64,000 nucleotides of DNA from Chitinophagaceae bacterium (GCA_947454155.1 CANGIT010000003.1:124001-188000), one strand, 5' to 3'. Counted from the first letter of the stretch, positions 23,827 through 33,528 are shown. The notes: generated by a model not told the origin, from the letters alone. Made by a program: numbers and translations.

Positions 23827-24447
23827 ATGAACAGAATTGTAATTCTTTTAATTGCAGGGCTTTTGGGAGCTGGTTGCACCACATCGGTCATCACCCACGC
23901 TTGGAAAGCCGACAATCCGCCACAGAAAAAGTTCGAGAACTTGTTGGTGATTTGCATTGGCAACAACAATGTTTCTTTAGAGGAAAGTATGGAAGCCCAT
24001 CTGGCAGATGACTTGAGAATACACCAGATAAATGCAAGCTCGGCACATGAAGTATTGGGCCCTAAACTTTTCACCAATCTGAATGAAAAAGAAGTATTGG
24101 AAAAAATAGAAAAAAGCGGATACGATGCGGTGTTGACAATTGTGCTGTTGGATAAAGAGAAAGAAAAATATTACGTCCCCGGGAAAGTCCGCTATTCTCC
24201 TTATATCGTTTACCACAGAAGGTTTTGGGGATATTATTCCACCATCTATGAGAGAATTTATGAACCCGGATATTATGCCGAAAAAACAAATTATTTCTGG
24301 GAGAGCAACTTGTACGACATGCGTACAAAACAGTTGATCTATTCTGTACAAACCAAATCTTTCGATCCGCTTTCACCGGCATCAGTTTCTCACGAATATG
24401 GCAAATTGATTTGTCAGAACATGATTGATCAACATGTCATTCGTTAG
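23827..24447 (+). CDS. Hypothetical lipoprotein
   Basis: A 206-residue predicted lipoprotein. The signal peptide MNRIVILLIAGLLGAGC ends in a good lipobox with Cys17 as lipidation site. The mature part (FENLLVICIGNNNVSLEESM, KSGYDAVLTIVLLDKEKEKY) resembles the DUF4136-like or NTPase-shaped periplasmic folds of Bacteroidota lipoproteins, with a tyrosine-rich middle (FWGYYSTIYERIYEPGYYAE). I do not know its function. The ATG at 23827 is chosen over an upstream in-frame start because it opens the signal peptide. It ends a run of stress genes; the next gene is convergent. Confidence 0.7.
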   Translation: MNRIVILLIAGLLGAGCTTSVITHAWKADNPPQKKFENLLVICIGNNNVSLEESMEAHLADDLRIHQINASSAHEVLGPKLFTNLNEKEVLEKIEKSGYDAVLTIVLLDKEKEKYYVPGKVRYSPYIVYHRRFWGYYSTIYERIYEPGYYAEKTNYFWESNLYDMRTKQLIYSVQTKSFDPLSPASVSHEYGKLICQNMIDQHVIR

Positions 24448-24505
24448 AAGAAAGCATCTTTGATATACAGAAATGAATAAATTTCTAAGTTTCAAATTCT
24501 ATTAT

Positions 24506-25189
24506 TCAAGGCGCCTCAAACCTGAAACCATGCGCCAGCAAAGCCGAAAGTTCTATAGCGACCTTACCTGGTGACATCACATGAAAATTTTTTTTCGTCA
24601 TCAATTCCTGCAAAAATTCGGTAAGATCTAAATTCAAACCATAGTCATCCCTTTCTTTTAAAGAAACAAGTGAAACCTTTTGTGTTGCATCGTATGGAAA
24701 TCTGTATCCTCCCAGATGACAAGTGAACTCCTGTTGTGAATTGTCTTTATGAAAAATAATACCTTCTATTTTAAAGTTGATGTATCCACTTTGCCAGGTC
24801 CAGTACATCCCGTTCAGCGGGTCAAGGTCGCCGCTCAAGGCACCTGATGTATTCGTAAGACTATCCACGCCCAACACAAAACTAAGTTTGTCGTAAGCAG
24901 CGGGCAGCTCATGTAAATTCAATTTTATGATGGAATGAAAATCCAGCAGACAACTGCTCTTATCAAACAAGGCGTTGTTTTTATAACTTAAAGAGGAGGA
25001 GAAATTGGAAAGATAGAATTTCAATACACTAATGGAAACACTGTCGTCAGTCTGGGGAATGGCTATTTTTTTCTCAGGCAGCACGTTTTGTTCACCCAAC
25101 GTGACTGCTATATGGACAACTTTGTTTTGTCGCTGTGCGCATACTGATGTGAGCGTGAGAAGCAACACTATGGAAGACAGATATTTCAT
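24506..25189 (-). CDS. MbnP-like periplasmic protein
   Basis: A 227-residue secreted protein with signal peptide MKYLSSIVLLLTLTSVCAQ. The body matches the MbnP family (copper- or tryptophan-derivative-binding partners of MbnH): VSVLKFYLSN-type strand, then LGVDSLTN, GDLDPLNGMYWTWQSGYINF (about residues 109-128), and HLGGYRFPY. No MbnH di-haem peroxidase gene is adjacent, so the methanobactin link may not apply; solitary MbnP-like genes are frequent in Bacteroidota. The ATG at 25187-25189 is fixed by the signal peptide. Unusually, an intrinsic terminator ends just before this ATG. Confidence 0.75.
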   Translation of the reverse strand: MKYLSSIVLLLTLTSVCAQRQNKVVHIAVTLGEQNVLPEKKIAIPQTDDSVSISVLKFYLSNFSSSLSYKNNALFDKSSCLLDFHSIIKLNLHELPAAYDKLSFVLGVDSLTNTSGALSGDLDPLNGMYWTWQSGYINFKIEGIIFHKDNSQQEFTCHLGGYRFPYDATQKVSLVSLKERDDYGLNLDLTEFLQELMTKKNFHVMSPGKVAIELSALLAHGFRFEAP

Positions 25190-25216
25190 AAAAAAAGGCA
25201 TCCCTTGAGATGCCTT
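25190..25216 (-). terminator. Terminator/attenuator abutting the mbnP-like start codon
   Basis: On the minus strand, AAGGCATC pairs with GATGCCTT around a 6-nt loop (25216-25195) and runs straight into a T tract that touches the ATG at 25189. It would end the msrBA transcript. Because it sits in the translation-initiation region of the next gene it might also act as an attenuator. Confidence 0.75.
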
Positions 25217-25260
25217 ACAAATTTGGGTTTTTTCAGTGAATATTGAACAAGCTATTGAAA

Positions 25261-26346
25261 TCAATTTACTTTGCGGATGCGGTCTTTAAACAGCTTTTCG
25301 AACTTCTCTATTTTGGGTTGAATCACCATTTTGCAATAAGGCTTGGATTTGTTCTGGTCATAATAATTCTGATGTTCTTCCTCTGCTTTGTAAAAAGCTT
25401 TAAAAGATTCAACCGCTGTTACCACAGGATTGGGATACACCTTGTTTTTATTCAAAGCATCAATGATGCTTTTGGCTGTGTTGTATTGCGACTTGTTTCT
25501 GTAAAATATCACGGAGCGATATTGCTCTCCTTCATCGGCACCTTGACTGTTTAAAGTGGTAGGATCATGTACAGTGAAAAACACTTTCAGTATCTCATCC
25601 AAATTGGTCTTTTTGTTGTCATACACTATTTGCACAACTTCCGCATGCCCTGTATTGCCCATGCACACCTGACGATAAGATGGCGAGATAGCCTGTCCTC
25701 CGGAAAAACCTGACTCAACACTGATGACACCGTTTAATCTTTCGTAAACGGCTTCCACGCACCAGTAACATCCACCGCCTAAAGTGATCGTATCTCTGTC
25801 GGAAATCAAATTGGCTTTTTGTTGCTTTGGCTGTGGTGCTTCGGCTTTTTCGAAGTTCAATGAAGCAGAATTCACACAATAACGCATACCTGTTTTTGTT
25901 GGACCATCATCAAACAAATGGCCTAAATGCCCGCCGCATGTTGCACATACGATTTCCGTACGATGCATCCCATAAGAATCATCCTGAATGGTTTTGATTT
26001 TACCTCCGGCAATTTCCCTGTCAAATGAAGGCCAGCCGCAATGTGAGTCAAATTTCATCTCATCGGTGAATAATGCAGTTCCGCAGCCTGCGCATTTGTA
26101 AACCCCTTTTGATTTATTATACAATAACTTGCCGGTAAAAGGAGCCTCCGTATTTTTCTCTCTTAAAACACTGTATTGTTCGGAAGTAAGCAGGCTTTTC
26201 CATTCTTTCTCTGTTTTGAAAACAGCCGACGATGCAGTGACAACATTTGCTTTTAAAGATGTATTATTGGGCTGACCACAGGCACAGATAGCAGTCATTA
26301 TGCCAATTGTCAGCAACATTGCCATAAGGGTATTCATTTTTGTCAT
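25261..26346 (-). CDS. msrBA: Bifunctional methionine sulfoxide reductase MsrB-MsrA, lipoprotein
   Basis: A 361-residue fusion that repairs oxidised methionines of both stereochemistries. The signal sequence with lipobox-like ICAC (Cys23) suggests export and lipid anchoring. The MsrB domain comes first (about residues 45-170): zinc cysteines in CAGC and CATC, HCGWPSF, and the catalytic cysteine in RYCVNSASL (Cys157). The MsrA domain follows (about 180-355) with GGGCYWC (catalytic Cys193), EVVQIVYD, and EQYRSVIFY. The B-then-A order and envelope location recall the secreted Msr fusions that protect envelope proteins. A terminator lies between it and the mbnP-like gene downstream. Confidence 0.92.
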   Translation of the reverse strand: MTKMNTLMAMLLTIGIMTAICACGQPNNTSLKANVVTASSAVFKTEKEWKSLLTSEQYSVLREKNTEAPFTGKLLYNKSKGVYKCAGCGTALFTDEMKFDSHCGWPSFDREIAGGKIKTIQDDSYGMHRTEIVCATCGGHLGHLFDDGPTKTGMRYCVNSASLNFEKAEAPQPKQQKANLISDRDTITLGGGCYWCVEAVYERLNGVISVESGFSGGQAISPSYRQVCMGNTGHAEVVQIVYDNKKTNLDEILKVFFTVHDPTTLNSQGADEGEQYRSVIFYRNKSQYNTAKSIIDALNKNKVYPNPVVTAVESFKAFYKAEEEHQNYYDQNKSKPYCKMVIQPKIEKFEKLFKDRIRKVN

Positions 26347-26509
26347 GATTGTTAAGTTTTGTGCACTGAAGGTAAAAACCCTGTATGTTTATGCACAAAA
26401 AAGGGGGTGAATATTTCGTTAAAGAATTGAACAAGCAACTATTTGAAGGAAGGTCAGGAATCGGTAATTTCGAATTACTGATTTTTTTCTCTTAAAAAAT
26501 GCATCCTTC

Positions 26510-28372
26510 ATGAGCAAAAAGAAATTGACAACTGCTGCAAGCAATCACATTGTACCCACTAAAGACATTTATTATTTTCTATTTTTTCTTTTCCTGATTG
26601 TTTTACTGTATGGCCGTACCCTAGGATTTGATTTTGTATTGGACGATGGACTCTTTATCCTCAATAATCCTGTTGTCCAAAAAGGCATTTCAGGCATTCC
26701 AGCTGCTTTCAGTCAGGGCAGCATGCTTCATTTCAAAGGAGGCAACTTTCAAATCTATCGTCCATTACAAATCAGTTTCTTTTGCCTCGAAAAACAATTT
26801 TTCGGATTTACACCCGGTGCATTTCATTTCTTCAATCTTGTACTTTACTTTCTGACCAGTATTATTATTTACAAACTGATGAGAATGGCTTTCCCGCAAT
26901 GGCACAAAGGCTTCGCAATGCTCATCACATTGCTTTTTATTGTGCATCCCATTCATACCGAAGTGGTGGCCAATGCCAAAAGTCAGGATGAACTGCTTTC
27001 AGCTCTGTTCAACTTAAGTGCATTGCTTTTCTTGTTCAAGGCTTTACAACATGAGAAAAGGAATAACGCTTTCTATCTATTATCTGTACTGCTTTTTTTA
27101 TTAGGATTGTTTTCAAAGGAAAGTTCTTTTGCTTTTATTGTCATCTTTTCTGCCGCCTTATTTTTATTGTTGAAAAAGAAGGCAAAAGATACTGTAATCT
27201 TGTCCTTGCCATATTTCATGGCCGGTCTGTTTTTTTTAATCTGTAGACATTTTGCCATCAAGGATGTTTTCACCGAAAATGAAACCACCGTAGTTGAAAA
27301 TGTGCTTTATGGCGCCAAAGACTTTTCAATGTTGTGGGGCACCAAACTGGAAATTCTTTTTTATTACTTGAAGATGATGGTATTCCCCTATCCTATGACT
27401 TGGGACTACTCTTTCAATCAGATTCCACTGATCTCACTTCTATCTTTCGTTCCTTTATTCTCATTGTTGCTTTACATGCTAATCGGCTTACTGATGGTGT
27501 TCAATATTTACAAAAGACCATCTGTAAGTTTTGGTTTATTTTTTTTCATCGTGCTCATCGCACCTACCTCTAATCTCTTTTTTCTGAATGGCGCAACGTT
27601 TGCCGATCGCTTTTTGTTTTTGCCTTCACTGGGCTTCATCATGGCTATTGTTTCATTCCTTCTTACCATTGTCAAAAATTCAAATGATTCAATGAAGTCA
27701 AAGCCGGGATGGTTGGTTTACAGCACCTGTGCGCTGATTTCCTGCCTGTTCTTTTTCATGACCACCCATCGAAATGAAGATTGGAAATCTGACGATGCCG
27801 TTTTTCGTTCTGGCGCCCTGAATGCTCCCAATAGCAGCCGAACAAATGCCGGAATGGGTACGCAGTATTTCAATATGGCGGAAGCGGAAACAGACCCAAT
27901 GCGCAGGCAAATTGAAGTGGACAGTGCCATTTATTTTTTCAAAAGGAGTCTGGATATTTTTCCTGACAATTCAAATGCTTCTTATAAACTTGGACTGATC
28001 TTTTCTTTATTGAACAATCAACAGCAATCTATCTATTACTACAGGAAGTCAATTCAATCAAAACCCAACAATATTCAGGCTTTGAACAATATCGGGGCTG
28101 TTTATGCAGGCATGAACCGATTTGATTCTGCCGCCTTTTTTTTCAAAAAAGCTTTTGATGTTGATGATATCAATGAGATGACCTTAACCAATATGTGTAT
28201 TGCAGAATATAATATTGGGCATTACCAGCAATCCATCAATTATGGAGATATGGCGGAGAAAAAAGGAATGGGGAATAAGAAAGTGTACAACATGCTGTCA
28301 TTGTCATGGGGTGCTATGGGTAATCCGGAAAAAGCAAAAGAATACGCCGGCAAAGCAAGCATGAGCCGTTGA
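26510..28372 (+). CDS. TMTC-like membrane protein with C-terminal TPR repeats
   Basis: A 620-residue integral membrane protein. About ten to twelve hydrophobic helices (residues about 18-410) carry the GT-C glycosyltransferase layout of TMTC/DUF1736-type proteins: LDDGLFILNNPVVQKG (about 44-59) supplies the first-loop acidic residues, YRPLQISFF and HPIHTEVVANAKSQDELLSA (about 146-165) follow. The C-terminal portion (about 440-615) has three or four tetratricopeptide repeats (SNASYKLGLIFSLLNNQQQS, IQALNNIGAVYAGMNRFDSA). An O-mannosyl or other glycosyl transferase role is inferred from the fold only. Start ATG at 26510; its stop directly abuts that of the convergent gene. Confidence 0.75.
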   Translation: MSKKKLTTAASNHIVPTKDIYYFLFFLFLIVLLYGRTLGFDFVLDDGLFILNNPVVQKGISGIPAAFSQGSMLHFKGGNFQIYRPLQISFFCLEKQFFGFTPGAFHFFNLVLYFLTSIIIYKLMRMAFPQWHKGFAMLITLLFIVHPIHTEVVANAKSQDELLSALFNLSALLFLFKALQHEKRNNAFYLLSVLLFLLGLFSKESSFAFIVIFSAALFLLLKKKAKDTVILSLPYFMAGLFFLICRHFAIKDVFTENETTVVENVLYGAKDFSMLWGTKLEILFYYLKMMVFPYPMTWDYSFNQIPLISLLSFVPLFSLLLYMLIGLLMVFNIYKRPSVSFGLFFFIVLIAPTSNLFFLNGATFADRFLFLPSLGFIMAIVSFLLTIVKNSNDSMKSKPGWLVYSTCALISCLFFFMTTHRNEDWKSDDAVFRSGALNAPNSSRTNAGMGTQYFNMAEAETDPMRRQIEVDSAIYFFKRSLDIFPDNSNASYKLGLIFSLLNNQQQSIYYYRKSIQSKPNNIQALNNIGAVYAGMNRFDSAAFFFKKAFDVDDINEMTLTNMCIAEYNIGHYQQSINYGDMAEKKGMGNKKVYNMLSLSWGAMGNPEKAKEYAGKASMSR

Positions 28373-30463
28373 TTACTGACTGATTGATGTGGTGATTGTG
28401 ATTTCACTCTTTTTATTGTCAATAATTATCTTACCATATTTATTCAAAGCACTTTGTCCAAATAGCAAGGGAGCATTTTTATTGTTGACCACAGAAGCGG
28501 TAACATTTTTCAATACAATACCTCCAATTTCCACCCTGCGCAACATCACTTTGGTACCAACAGAAATATTGCCGTTGGCGTCCATATAGTTTTGTTTACC
28601 CATGATGTCCGAATCGTTGAGGTATTCATTTTTTAGCATGAACAGCGCTTCCGTCTGAGAAATGGAGATGTCGCTGGCACCAGTATCAAAAATAAAATTG
28701 AGTCGAAGGTCATTGACTTTACAGGACACTTCGTAAGTACCGGATCCTCTGGATTTCATGGGGATGGTAGCAGTTTCACTACGCTCTGTTTTTACCGCGC
28801 CGGCAGAAGTATCAATCTTATTGGTTTCAAAAAATTGTTTTCTGTTTTCTGCCACCAGAGAAGCAAAGCTTTTACACTTCATGGCATTGACCATGTCATC
28901 ATCCTGTGTGATGTGCTTGAAATTGATGTAGCCCATTGCAAAAGCAAGTTGCATGTTTGTCAGGGCTTTGGCGGTGTCATTTGACAATGAATAAAGACAG
29001 GCGGCGTCATAATAATTGGTTTCATTGGGATACTGATCCAATACTTTTTGTTGCCATTCCAACGCTTCTTTTTTTCTGCCTAAATGAAATAATGCATACT
29101 GTCTGTAGTTTCCTGTTTCTGTTATCACCGTATCCAAAGCAAGTATAGTATTGAAATCATCTTTGGCCTTGTTGGAATCAACAGCATTTCTCAAATAAAT
29201 TCGACCTCTGTGTAAGTAGGTGTAAATCGATTTGTTATTGATGGAAATGGCATCACTGTAATCAATCAGTGCATCTGCATATTTATGTTGCAAAACATCT
29301 TTGATCCATCCTCTTCTGAAATAAAACCAGTCTTCTCTGGGTTCCATCTCTATAGCCTTGTTAAAATCATCCAAGGCGCCGTTTAAATCTCCTTTCAATC
29401 TTTTTACATCTCCACGATAAGCATAGCAAAAAGCTTCAGTGGAGTCAATGGCCAAAGAAGAAGAGTAGTCAGTAATCGACTGATCATAAAAACCCGCACT
29501 ACTGAAACAGCCCGCACGATAATTAAGCAAATTATCTCTGTCGGCCGGATCAATCAAATCATAAACTTTATTATAATCCCTGATGGCGCCGGTAAAATCC
29601 TTTTTATTTTCCAGTAGTTGGGCCCGAATAAAATACCAGTCGTCTTTTTCAGGTGTGGCTACAATTTTAGCATTGACCTTTGACAAAGCCAGCGAATAAT
29701 TCTTTTTGGCATATTCAATGAATAGATTTTTTGCTTGTTTGTCGGACTCATCTAAAACATAAGAGGTGAAAACATCATCAATGGCCTTGTTGAATTCTTT
29801 CTTTTCCTTGAACAAAATCGCTCTGTAATAAAAACCTGTGGCATATTCCGGATCAAGTTTCACCAGCTTGTTCAATATGATTTCTGCTTGTTCGTGATTT
29901 TTTTGGGCCAGATGATTTCTTCCCAGACCTGCCAATGCCCTTACTTCACCTTCATTTCTCTGCAACACCTGGTTGTAGTCGGCCTCGGCTTTTTCATATT
30001 CGCTGTGTTCAAAATAAACTTGCGCCCTGTCTATGTAATATTCAATGTAATCAGGAGAAAGTTTGATGGCAGTGGCATATTCATCCATTGCTTTATTGTA
30101 CTCATCAATTACCAGGTACAATTCACCTTTCAAGCGATGTGATGCGGCAAGCCAGGACTTTTCCTTATTGCTGAAATTTTTTATGGCGACGTTGATATCG
30201 GTCAGGGCCAGTGAGTATTTCTCTTTTGATTTATAAATCAAGGCACGATAAAAATAGGCTTCATAATTTTTGGGATTATCATTCAGCTCTCTTCCAAGGT
30301 AGTCCAGCGCCTCATCGTAATTATTATTTTTGAAAGCTTCTGTAGCCTTCTGGTAATTATAACTTTGTGCAAATATGTGAGATGGGTTAATCAACAATAC
30401 CGCTATTGTTAGCATAGCGGCAAATAGAAGCTGCTGTAAGCGAAAGCTTAATTGATATTGCAT
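28373..30463 (-). CDS. TPR protein with C-terminal retropepsin-like aspartic protease domain
   Basis: A 696-residue exported protein. After a signal sequence (residues about 10-33) come roughly a dozen tetratricopeptide repeats (to about residue 500; for example NYDEALDYLGRELNDNPKNY and YSLALTDINVAIKNF). A linker leads to a clan AA aspartic protease domain (about 570-690) with the active-site motif FIFDTGASDISIS (Asp near 590), a strand NVTASVVNNKNAPLLFGQSA and the closing IIIDNKKSEITI. Such single-lobe proteases work as dimers. The combination suggests a periplasmic scaffold with proteolytic function, substrate unknown. Confidence 0.82.
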   Translation of the reverse strand: MQYQLSFRLQQLLFAAMLTIAVLLINPSHIFAQSYNYQKATEAFKNNNYDEALDYLGRELNDNPKNYEAYFYRALIYKSKEKYSLALTDINVAIKNFSNKEKSWLAASHRLKGELYLVIDEYNKAMDEYATAIKLSPDYIEYYIDRAQVYFEHSEYEKAEADYNQVLQRNEGEVRALAGLGRNHLAQKNHEQAEIILNKLVKLDPEYATGFYYRAILFKEKKEFNKAIDDVFTSYVLDESDKQAKNLFIEYAKKNYSLALSKVNAKIVATPEKDDWYFIRAQLLENKKDFTGAIRDYNKVYDLIDPADRDNLLNYRAGCFSSAGFYDQSITDYSSSLAIDSTEAFCYAYRGDVKRLKGDLNGALDDFNKAIEMEPREDWFYFRRGWIKDVLQHKYADALIDYSDAISINNKSIYTYLHRGRIYLRNAVDSNKAKDDFNTILALDTVITETGNYRQYALFHLGRKKEALEWQQKVLDQYPNETNYYDAACLYSLSNDTAKALTNMQLAFAMGYINFKHITQDDDMVNAMKCKSFASLVAENRKQFFETNKIDTSAGAVKTERSETATIPMKSRGSGTYEVSCKVNDLRLNFIFDTGASDISISQTEALFMLKNEYLNDSDIMGKQNYMDANGNISVGTKVMLRRVEIGGIVLKNVTASVVNNKNAPLLFGQSALNKYGKIIIDNKKSEITITTSISQ

Positions 30464-30591
30464 GAAGTTTTATTTTTAAAATGAAATTTACCAAAACTAA
30501 CGCTCACCTGAAATAATTTTTTATTATTAGCAGTTCATTATCTTTTTTCTGCTAATTCATTTTTGCATGATAGGTAATGCGGGGCACTGTC

Positions 30592-31731
30592 TCAATAATG
30601 TATTGTTTTTTGTTGTGAACCGTTGAAATCGATTCTCAGTCCAAAGAGCCCGATGTTGTTCTCTTTCAATCCATAATGATCGTTGCCCGTAGAAATTCGC
30701 CCCTCTCCATAAAAAATCACTCGTTTGATTGGTTTATATTCAAAACCCGCAATGATATAGGACCGCATGAATTGATGAGACAAAGGAAGATTCTTAGTAC
30801 TCGGAAAAAGACCATTATATCCTACCAGAAAAGTAGTTTTGTGTTGCTTATACCGCGTAATATATTCAACTCCGTAAGCATCGAATACAACAGAATTTGA
30901 TTCGTTATTGATTTCCATTGACACCAGGTCGCCATTTGTTTGGCGAGACAATAATGCAGCTGTGTACCATTTCTTGTTTTCATAACTCAATCCCATTATC
31001 ATGTACTGTGGATTGGCTTTAAACCCTATTACTTTACTGATAAGCATTGGTGAAACATAGGCTTTGTTATACGCAACGCCTACTTTCAGTAAAGGGTTTA
31101 TTTGATATTGCACAGAAGCGCCAATGCCATTTGAAAATTTATGGTCCAATGCAGAGCCAAATAAACCTTGTACGCCAACATACCATTTGCCCCATTTGTT
31201 TCTGTAGGTCAATGATTGATTAGCCCTGCCCGTTCCAAGGTCACCACCATCGGAATTTGCAGGATAGGCATTGCTGCCATTGCATCCGAAAACATTGAAT
31301 TGATCCGTATAAGCGGCAATGTCATAATAAGCACCGTATTGTTTCCCTAATTTGAACGTGCCATACTTGCCTAAGTCAACACCCATATAACCCGTTCTTG
31401 CAGCAAACAGCTGTTTGGTTTGCGACTGGTCCAACACGAAGAAACCTGAAGAAGTGCGATTGGCTATATTGAAGTTTGTGGAACCTGAAAACAAATTGAT
31501 ACCGATTTCCGCACCCATGAAATATCTAGAGGATGATCCGTATTCAGAAAATTCAAACCCAAGCCGGCTGCCGTTTTCCTGCATGGTAAGATCCTTGTTG
31601 TAGTACTGGAAATGACCTCGAAAGCTGGCATAATAATTCAAACCAAACTTGAGTGAATCAGTTGTTTGGGCACATATATTCGCATGAAAAAAAAGCAGTG
31701 ACAGCAGAACAAAAAGGTACAATCGGGTCAT
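30592..31731 (-). CDS. Outer-membrane porin
   Basis: A 379-residue beta-barrel protein. The signal peptide MTRLYLFVLLSLLFFHANIC ends before AQTTDSLKFGLNYYASFRGH. The mature sequence shows alternating strands with porin-type motifs: RTGYMGVDLGKYGTFKLGKQ (about residues 113-132), a long L3-like loop around YDIAAYTDQFNVFG, then GLSYENKKWYTAALL and a C-terminal IGLFGLRIDFNGSQ. This is the Gram-negative porin (OmpC-like/DcaP-like) layout seen in Chitinophagaceae. Start at the ATG 31729-31731. Substrate specificity cannot be predicted. Confidence 0.8.
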   Translation of the reverse strand: MTRLYLFVLLSLLFFHANICAQTTDSLKFGLNYYASFRGHFQYYNKDLTMQENGSRLGFEFSEYGSSSRYFMGAEIGINLFSGSTNFNIANRTSSGFFVLDQSQTKQLFAARTGYMGVDLGKYGTFKLGKQYGAYYDIAAYTDQFNVFGCNGSNAYPANSDGGDLGTGRANQSLTYRNKWGKWYVGVQGLFGSALDHKFSNGIGASVQYQINPLLKVGVAYNKAYVSPMLISKVIGFKANPQYMIMGLSYENKKWYTAALLSRQTNGDLVSMEINNESNSVVFDAYGVEYITRYKQHKTTFLVGYNGLFPSTKNLPLSHQFMRSYIIAGFEYKPIKRVIFYGEGRISTGNDHYGLKENNIGLFGLRIDFNGSQQKTIHY

Positions 31732-32027
31732 TTTCAAAAATACATTTTCTTTTTTGAAAGCTACCGGCTATTGTAGCAAAGAACCTCACGTTCAGCCGTA
31801 ATACATTGAACGATTTCAAAATAAAGGCTTTTGACGTCGGAGTAGAAATTTCTTGTAGAAATAAATCCCATAACAACCAAAAGTAAACAACGGCAAAAAA
31901 TAGCTGGCATCAGCAATGAGCGTATTTTTTTCAAAATATATCTACTCGAAAAATGAGTCGTCATTTAAATTGAAATACTCACATAAAACGTCTCATGAGC
32001 AAAAATAAACTTTACAAAAGATAAATT
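31732..32027. other. 296-bp spacer between porin and photolyase
   Basis: No open reading frame, terminator or recognisable promoter could be supported here. There is a short inverted repeat near 31762 (GCTAC...GTAGC). The stretch is AT-rich and presumably contains the porin promoter. Confidence 0.4.
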
Positions 32028-33506
32028 TTAAGGTTGTCTATGTTTTTCCTTTCTTCTTGTATGTGTGGTTAAGATCCTTTTATTTTCCTGCTTTACAATT
32101 TCATTATTTCTGTGGCTCCAGATATTTTTTCTTGCAATTTTTGCTGAAACATTTAAATCAACTATTGGCATGGGGTAATCCTTGCCAATAATTATACCAG
32201 CAATCTCTTGTTCCATGGCACTCATCTTGTATGGTTCATGAATAAATTCAGTTGGAACATTTTTTAATTGAGGCAACCATTTTTTTATGAATACCCCTTG
32301 CGGGTCATGCTCTTGACTTTGTTTTACAGGATTATAAATTCTGATCGTATTGACACCTGTTGTACCCGCTTGCATTTGAAATTGGGGGTAATGAATGCCT
32401 GGCTCATAATCTAAAAACAAATTCGCCAGATGATATACTCCCCATCTCCAATCCTGATAGAGATGATGACAAAAGAAGCTTACCAACATAGACCGCATTC
32501 TAAAGTTCAACCAACCTGTTTCAATTAAACATTTCATACAAGCATCTACCAATGGATACCCTGTGTCTCCCATTTTCCATGCATGGATAAATGCTTCATT
32601 TAATGAATGCTCAAGCAACTCGTATCCATGATTGATGCAGGCTGTTTCATAACTACATTCCACTTCAAATTTCTGTATGAAATGACAATGCCATTTCAGT
32701 CTTGTAAGAAAGCTTGTAAATGGATATTGGGAAGCAGAGCTTCTGGAATGATTGTAAACATATTGATAGGCTTGTTTGACACTGATATTTCCCCAACTCA
32801 AATAAGGTGATATCCTGGCGCAACTAATTCTGCTTTCTGCAGGCTTGCTGATATGTTTATTATAATTTTTTCCTCTTTCATGAATGAATGATTTTAAATA
32901 TCTCCAAGCAGCAACTTCTCCTGCGGGTTGAAACGTATTGGAATATACTTTTAGTTGATGGGTTAACTCATCCGGGATTGAAAAATTATTTTCAAAAGCC
33001 GGAATTCCCCTGATAGAAAACTCGTTCTTGACAAGAGGCGAATGCATGATTGAATACCACTGTTTATCCCAACCATTTCTGTTTGAAATGCCTCTTTGTA
33101 TGCCATCACGTTGACTTTCTTTCCATCGGATATTGTGCTCTTTACAAAATTTCGAGATCTCCTTGTCTCTTTCGTAGGTTAATCTTATGCCGCTTTCCTG
33201 ATAACTAAAAATATTTTGAACATCAAATTGATGATGAATTTCGTCGAATACTGCCCTTGCTTCAGCGTAAAATATCTCTACTTTTTTGTTGAATGAATTT
33301 AGTTTGTGATTCAGTTGCAAAATGGCATGATACTGAAATTGAAGATGTCTGAAACTTGTATCCGGATATGAAATGACTGACGGTTCTAAAATAAATATTA
33401 TCAAGTAAGGCAAAGGACTTTGTTCTGCCAAATGCAAGGGGAGGTGATCCTGCGAGCGAATATCTCTTTTCAGCCAGACTATGTTTATTGCTTTTCTTGT
33501 TGACAT
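32028..33506 (-). CDS. Cryptochrome/deoxyribodipyrimidine photolyase family protein
   Basis: A 492-residue flavoprotein that uses light to repair pyrimidine dimers or to sense blue light. An N-terminal Rossmann photolyase domain (about residues 5-130, INIVWLKRDIRSQDH) is followed by the FAD-binding domain: SRISCARISPYLSWGNISVK (about 224-243), TGYPLVDACMKCLIETGWLN (about 315-334), RMRSMLVSFFCHHLYQDWRW (about 336-355), and the NPVKQSQEHDPQG loop (about 395-407). Basic C-terminal tail. It is the first gene downstream of the mnmE-associated island and lies in the same direction as mnmE; before the insertions the two were probably neighbours. Confidence 0.88.
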   Translation of the reverse strand: MSTRKAINIVWLKRDIRSQDHLPLHLAEQSPLPYLIIFILEPSVISYPDTSFRHLQFQYHAILQLNHKLNSFNKKVEIFYAEARAVFDEIHHQFDVQNIFSYQESGIRLTYERDKEISKFCKEHNIRWKESQRDGIQRGISNRNGWDKQWYSIMHSPLVKNEFSIRGIPAFENNFSIPDELTHQLKVYSNTFQPAGEVAAWRYLKSFIHERGKNYNKHISKPAESRISCARISPYLSWGNISVKQAYQYVYNHSRSSASQYPFTSFLTRLKWHCHFIQKFEVECSYETACINHGYELLEHSLNEAFIHAWKMGDTGYPLVDACMKCLIETGWLNFRMRSMLVSFFCHHLYQDWRWGVYHLANLFLDYEPGIHYPQFQMQAGTTGVNTIRIYNPVKQSQEHDPQGVFIKKWLPQLKNVPTEFIHEPYKMSAMEQEIAGIIIGKDYPMPIVDLNVSAKIARKNIWSHRNNEIVKQENKRILTTHTRRKEKHRQP

Positions 33507-33528
33507 AGCAGGAAATGATTATGGCCAC

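Noticed and set aside
24448..24505. Terminator between the lipoprotein and mbnP-like genes
   Set aside because: There is only a weak AGAAAT/ATTTCT pairing without GC pairs or a clear T tract.
32028..33506. Photolyase as a third cassette of the mnmE island
   Set aside because: It lies outside repeat A, and no further mnmE-end copy could be found to its left up to 31732.
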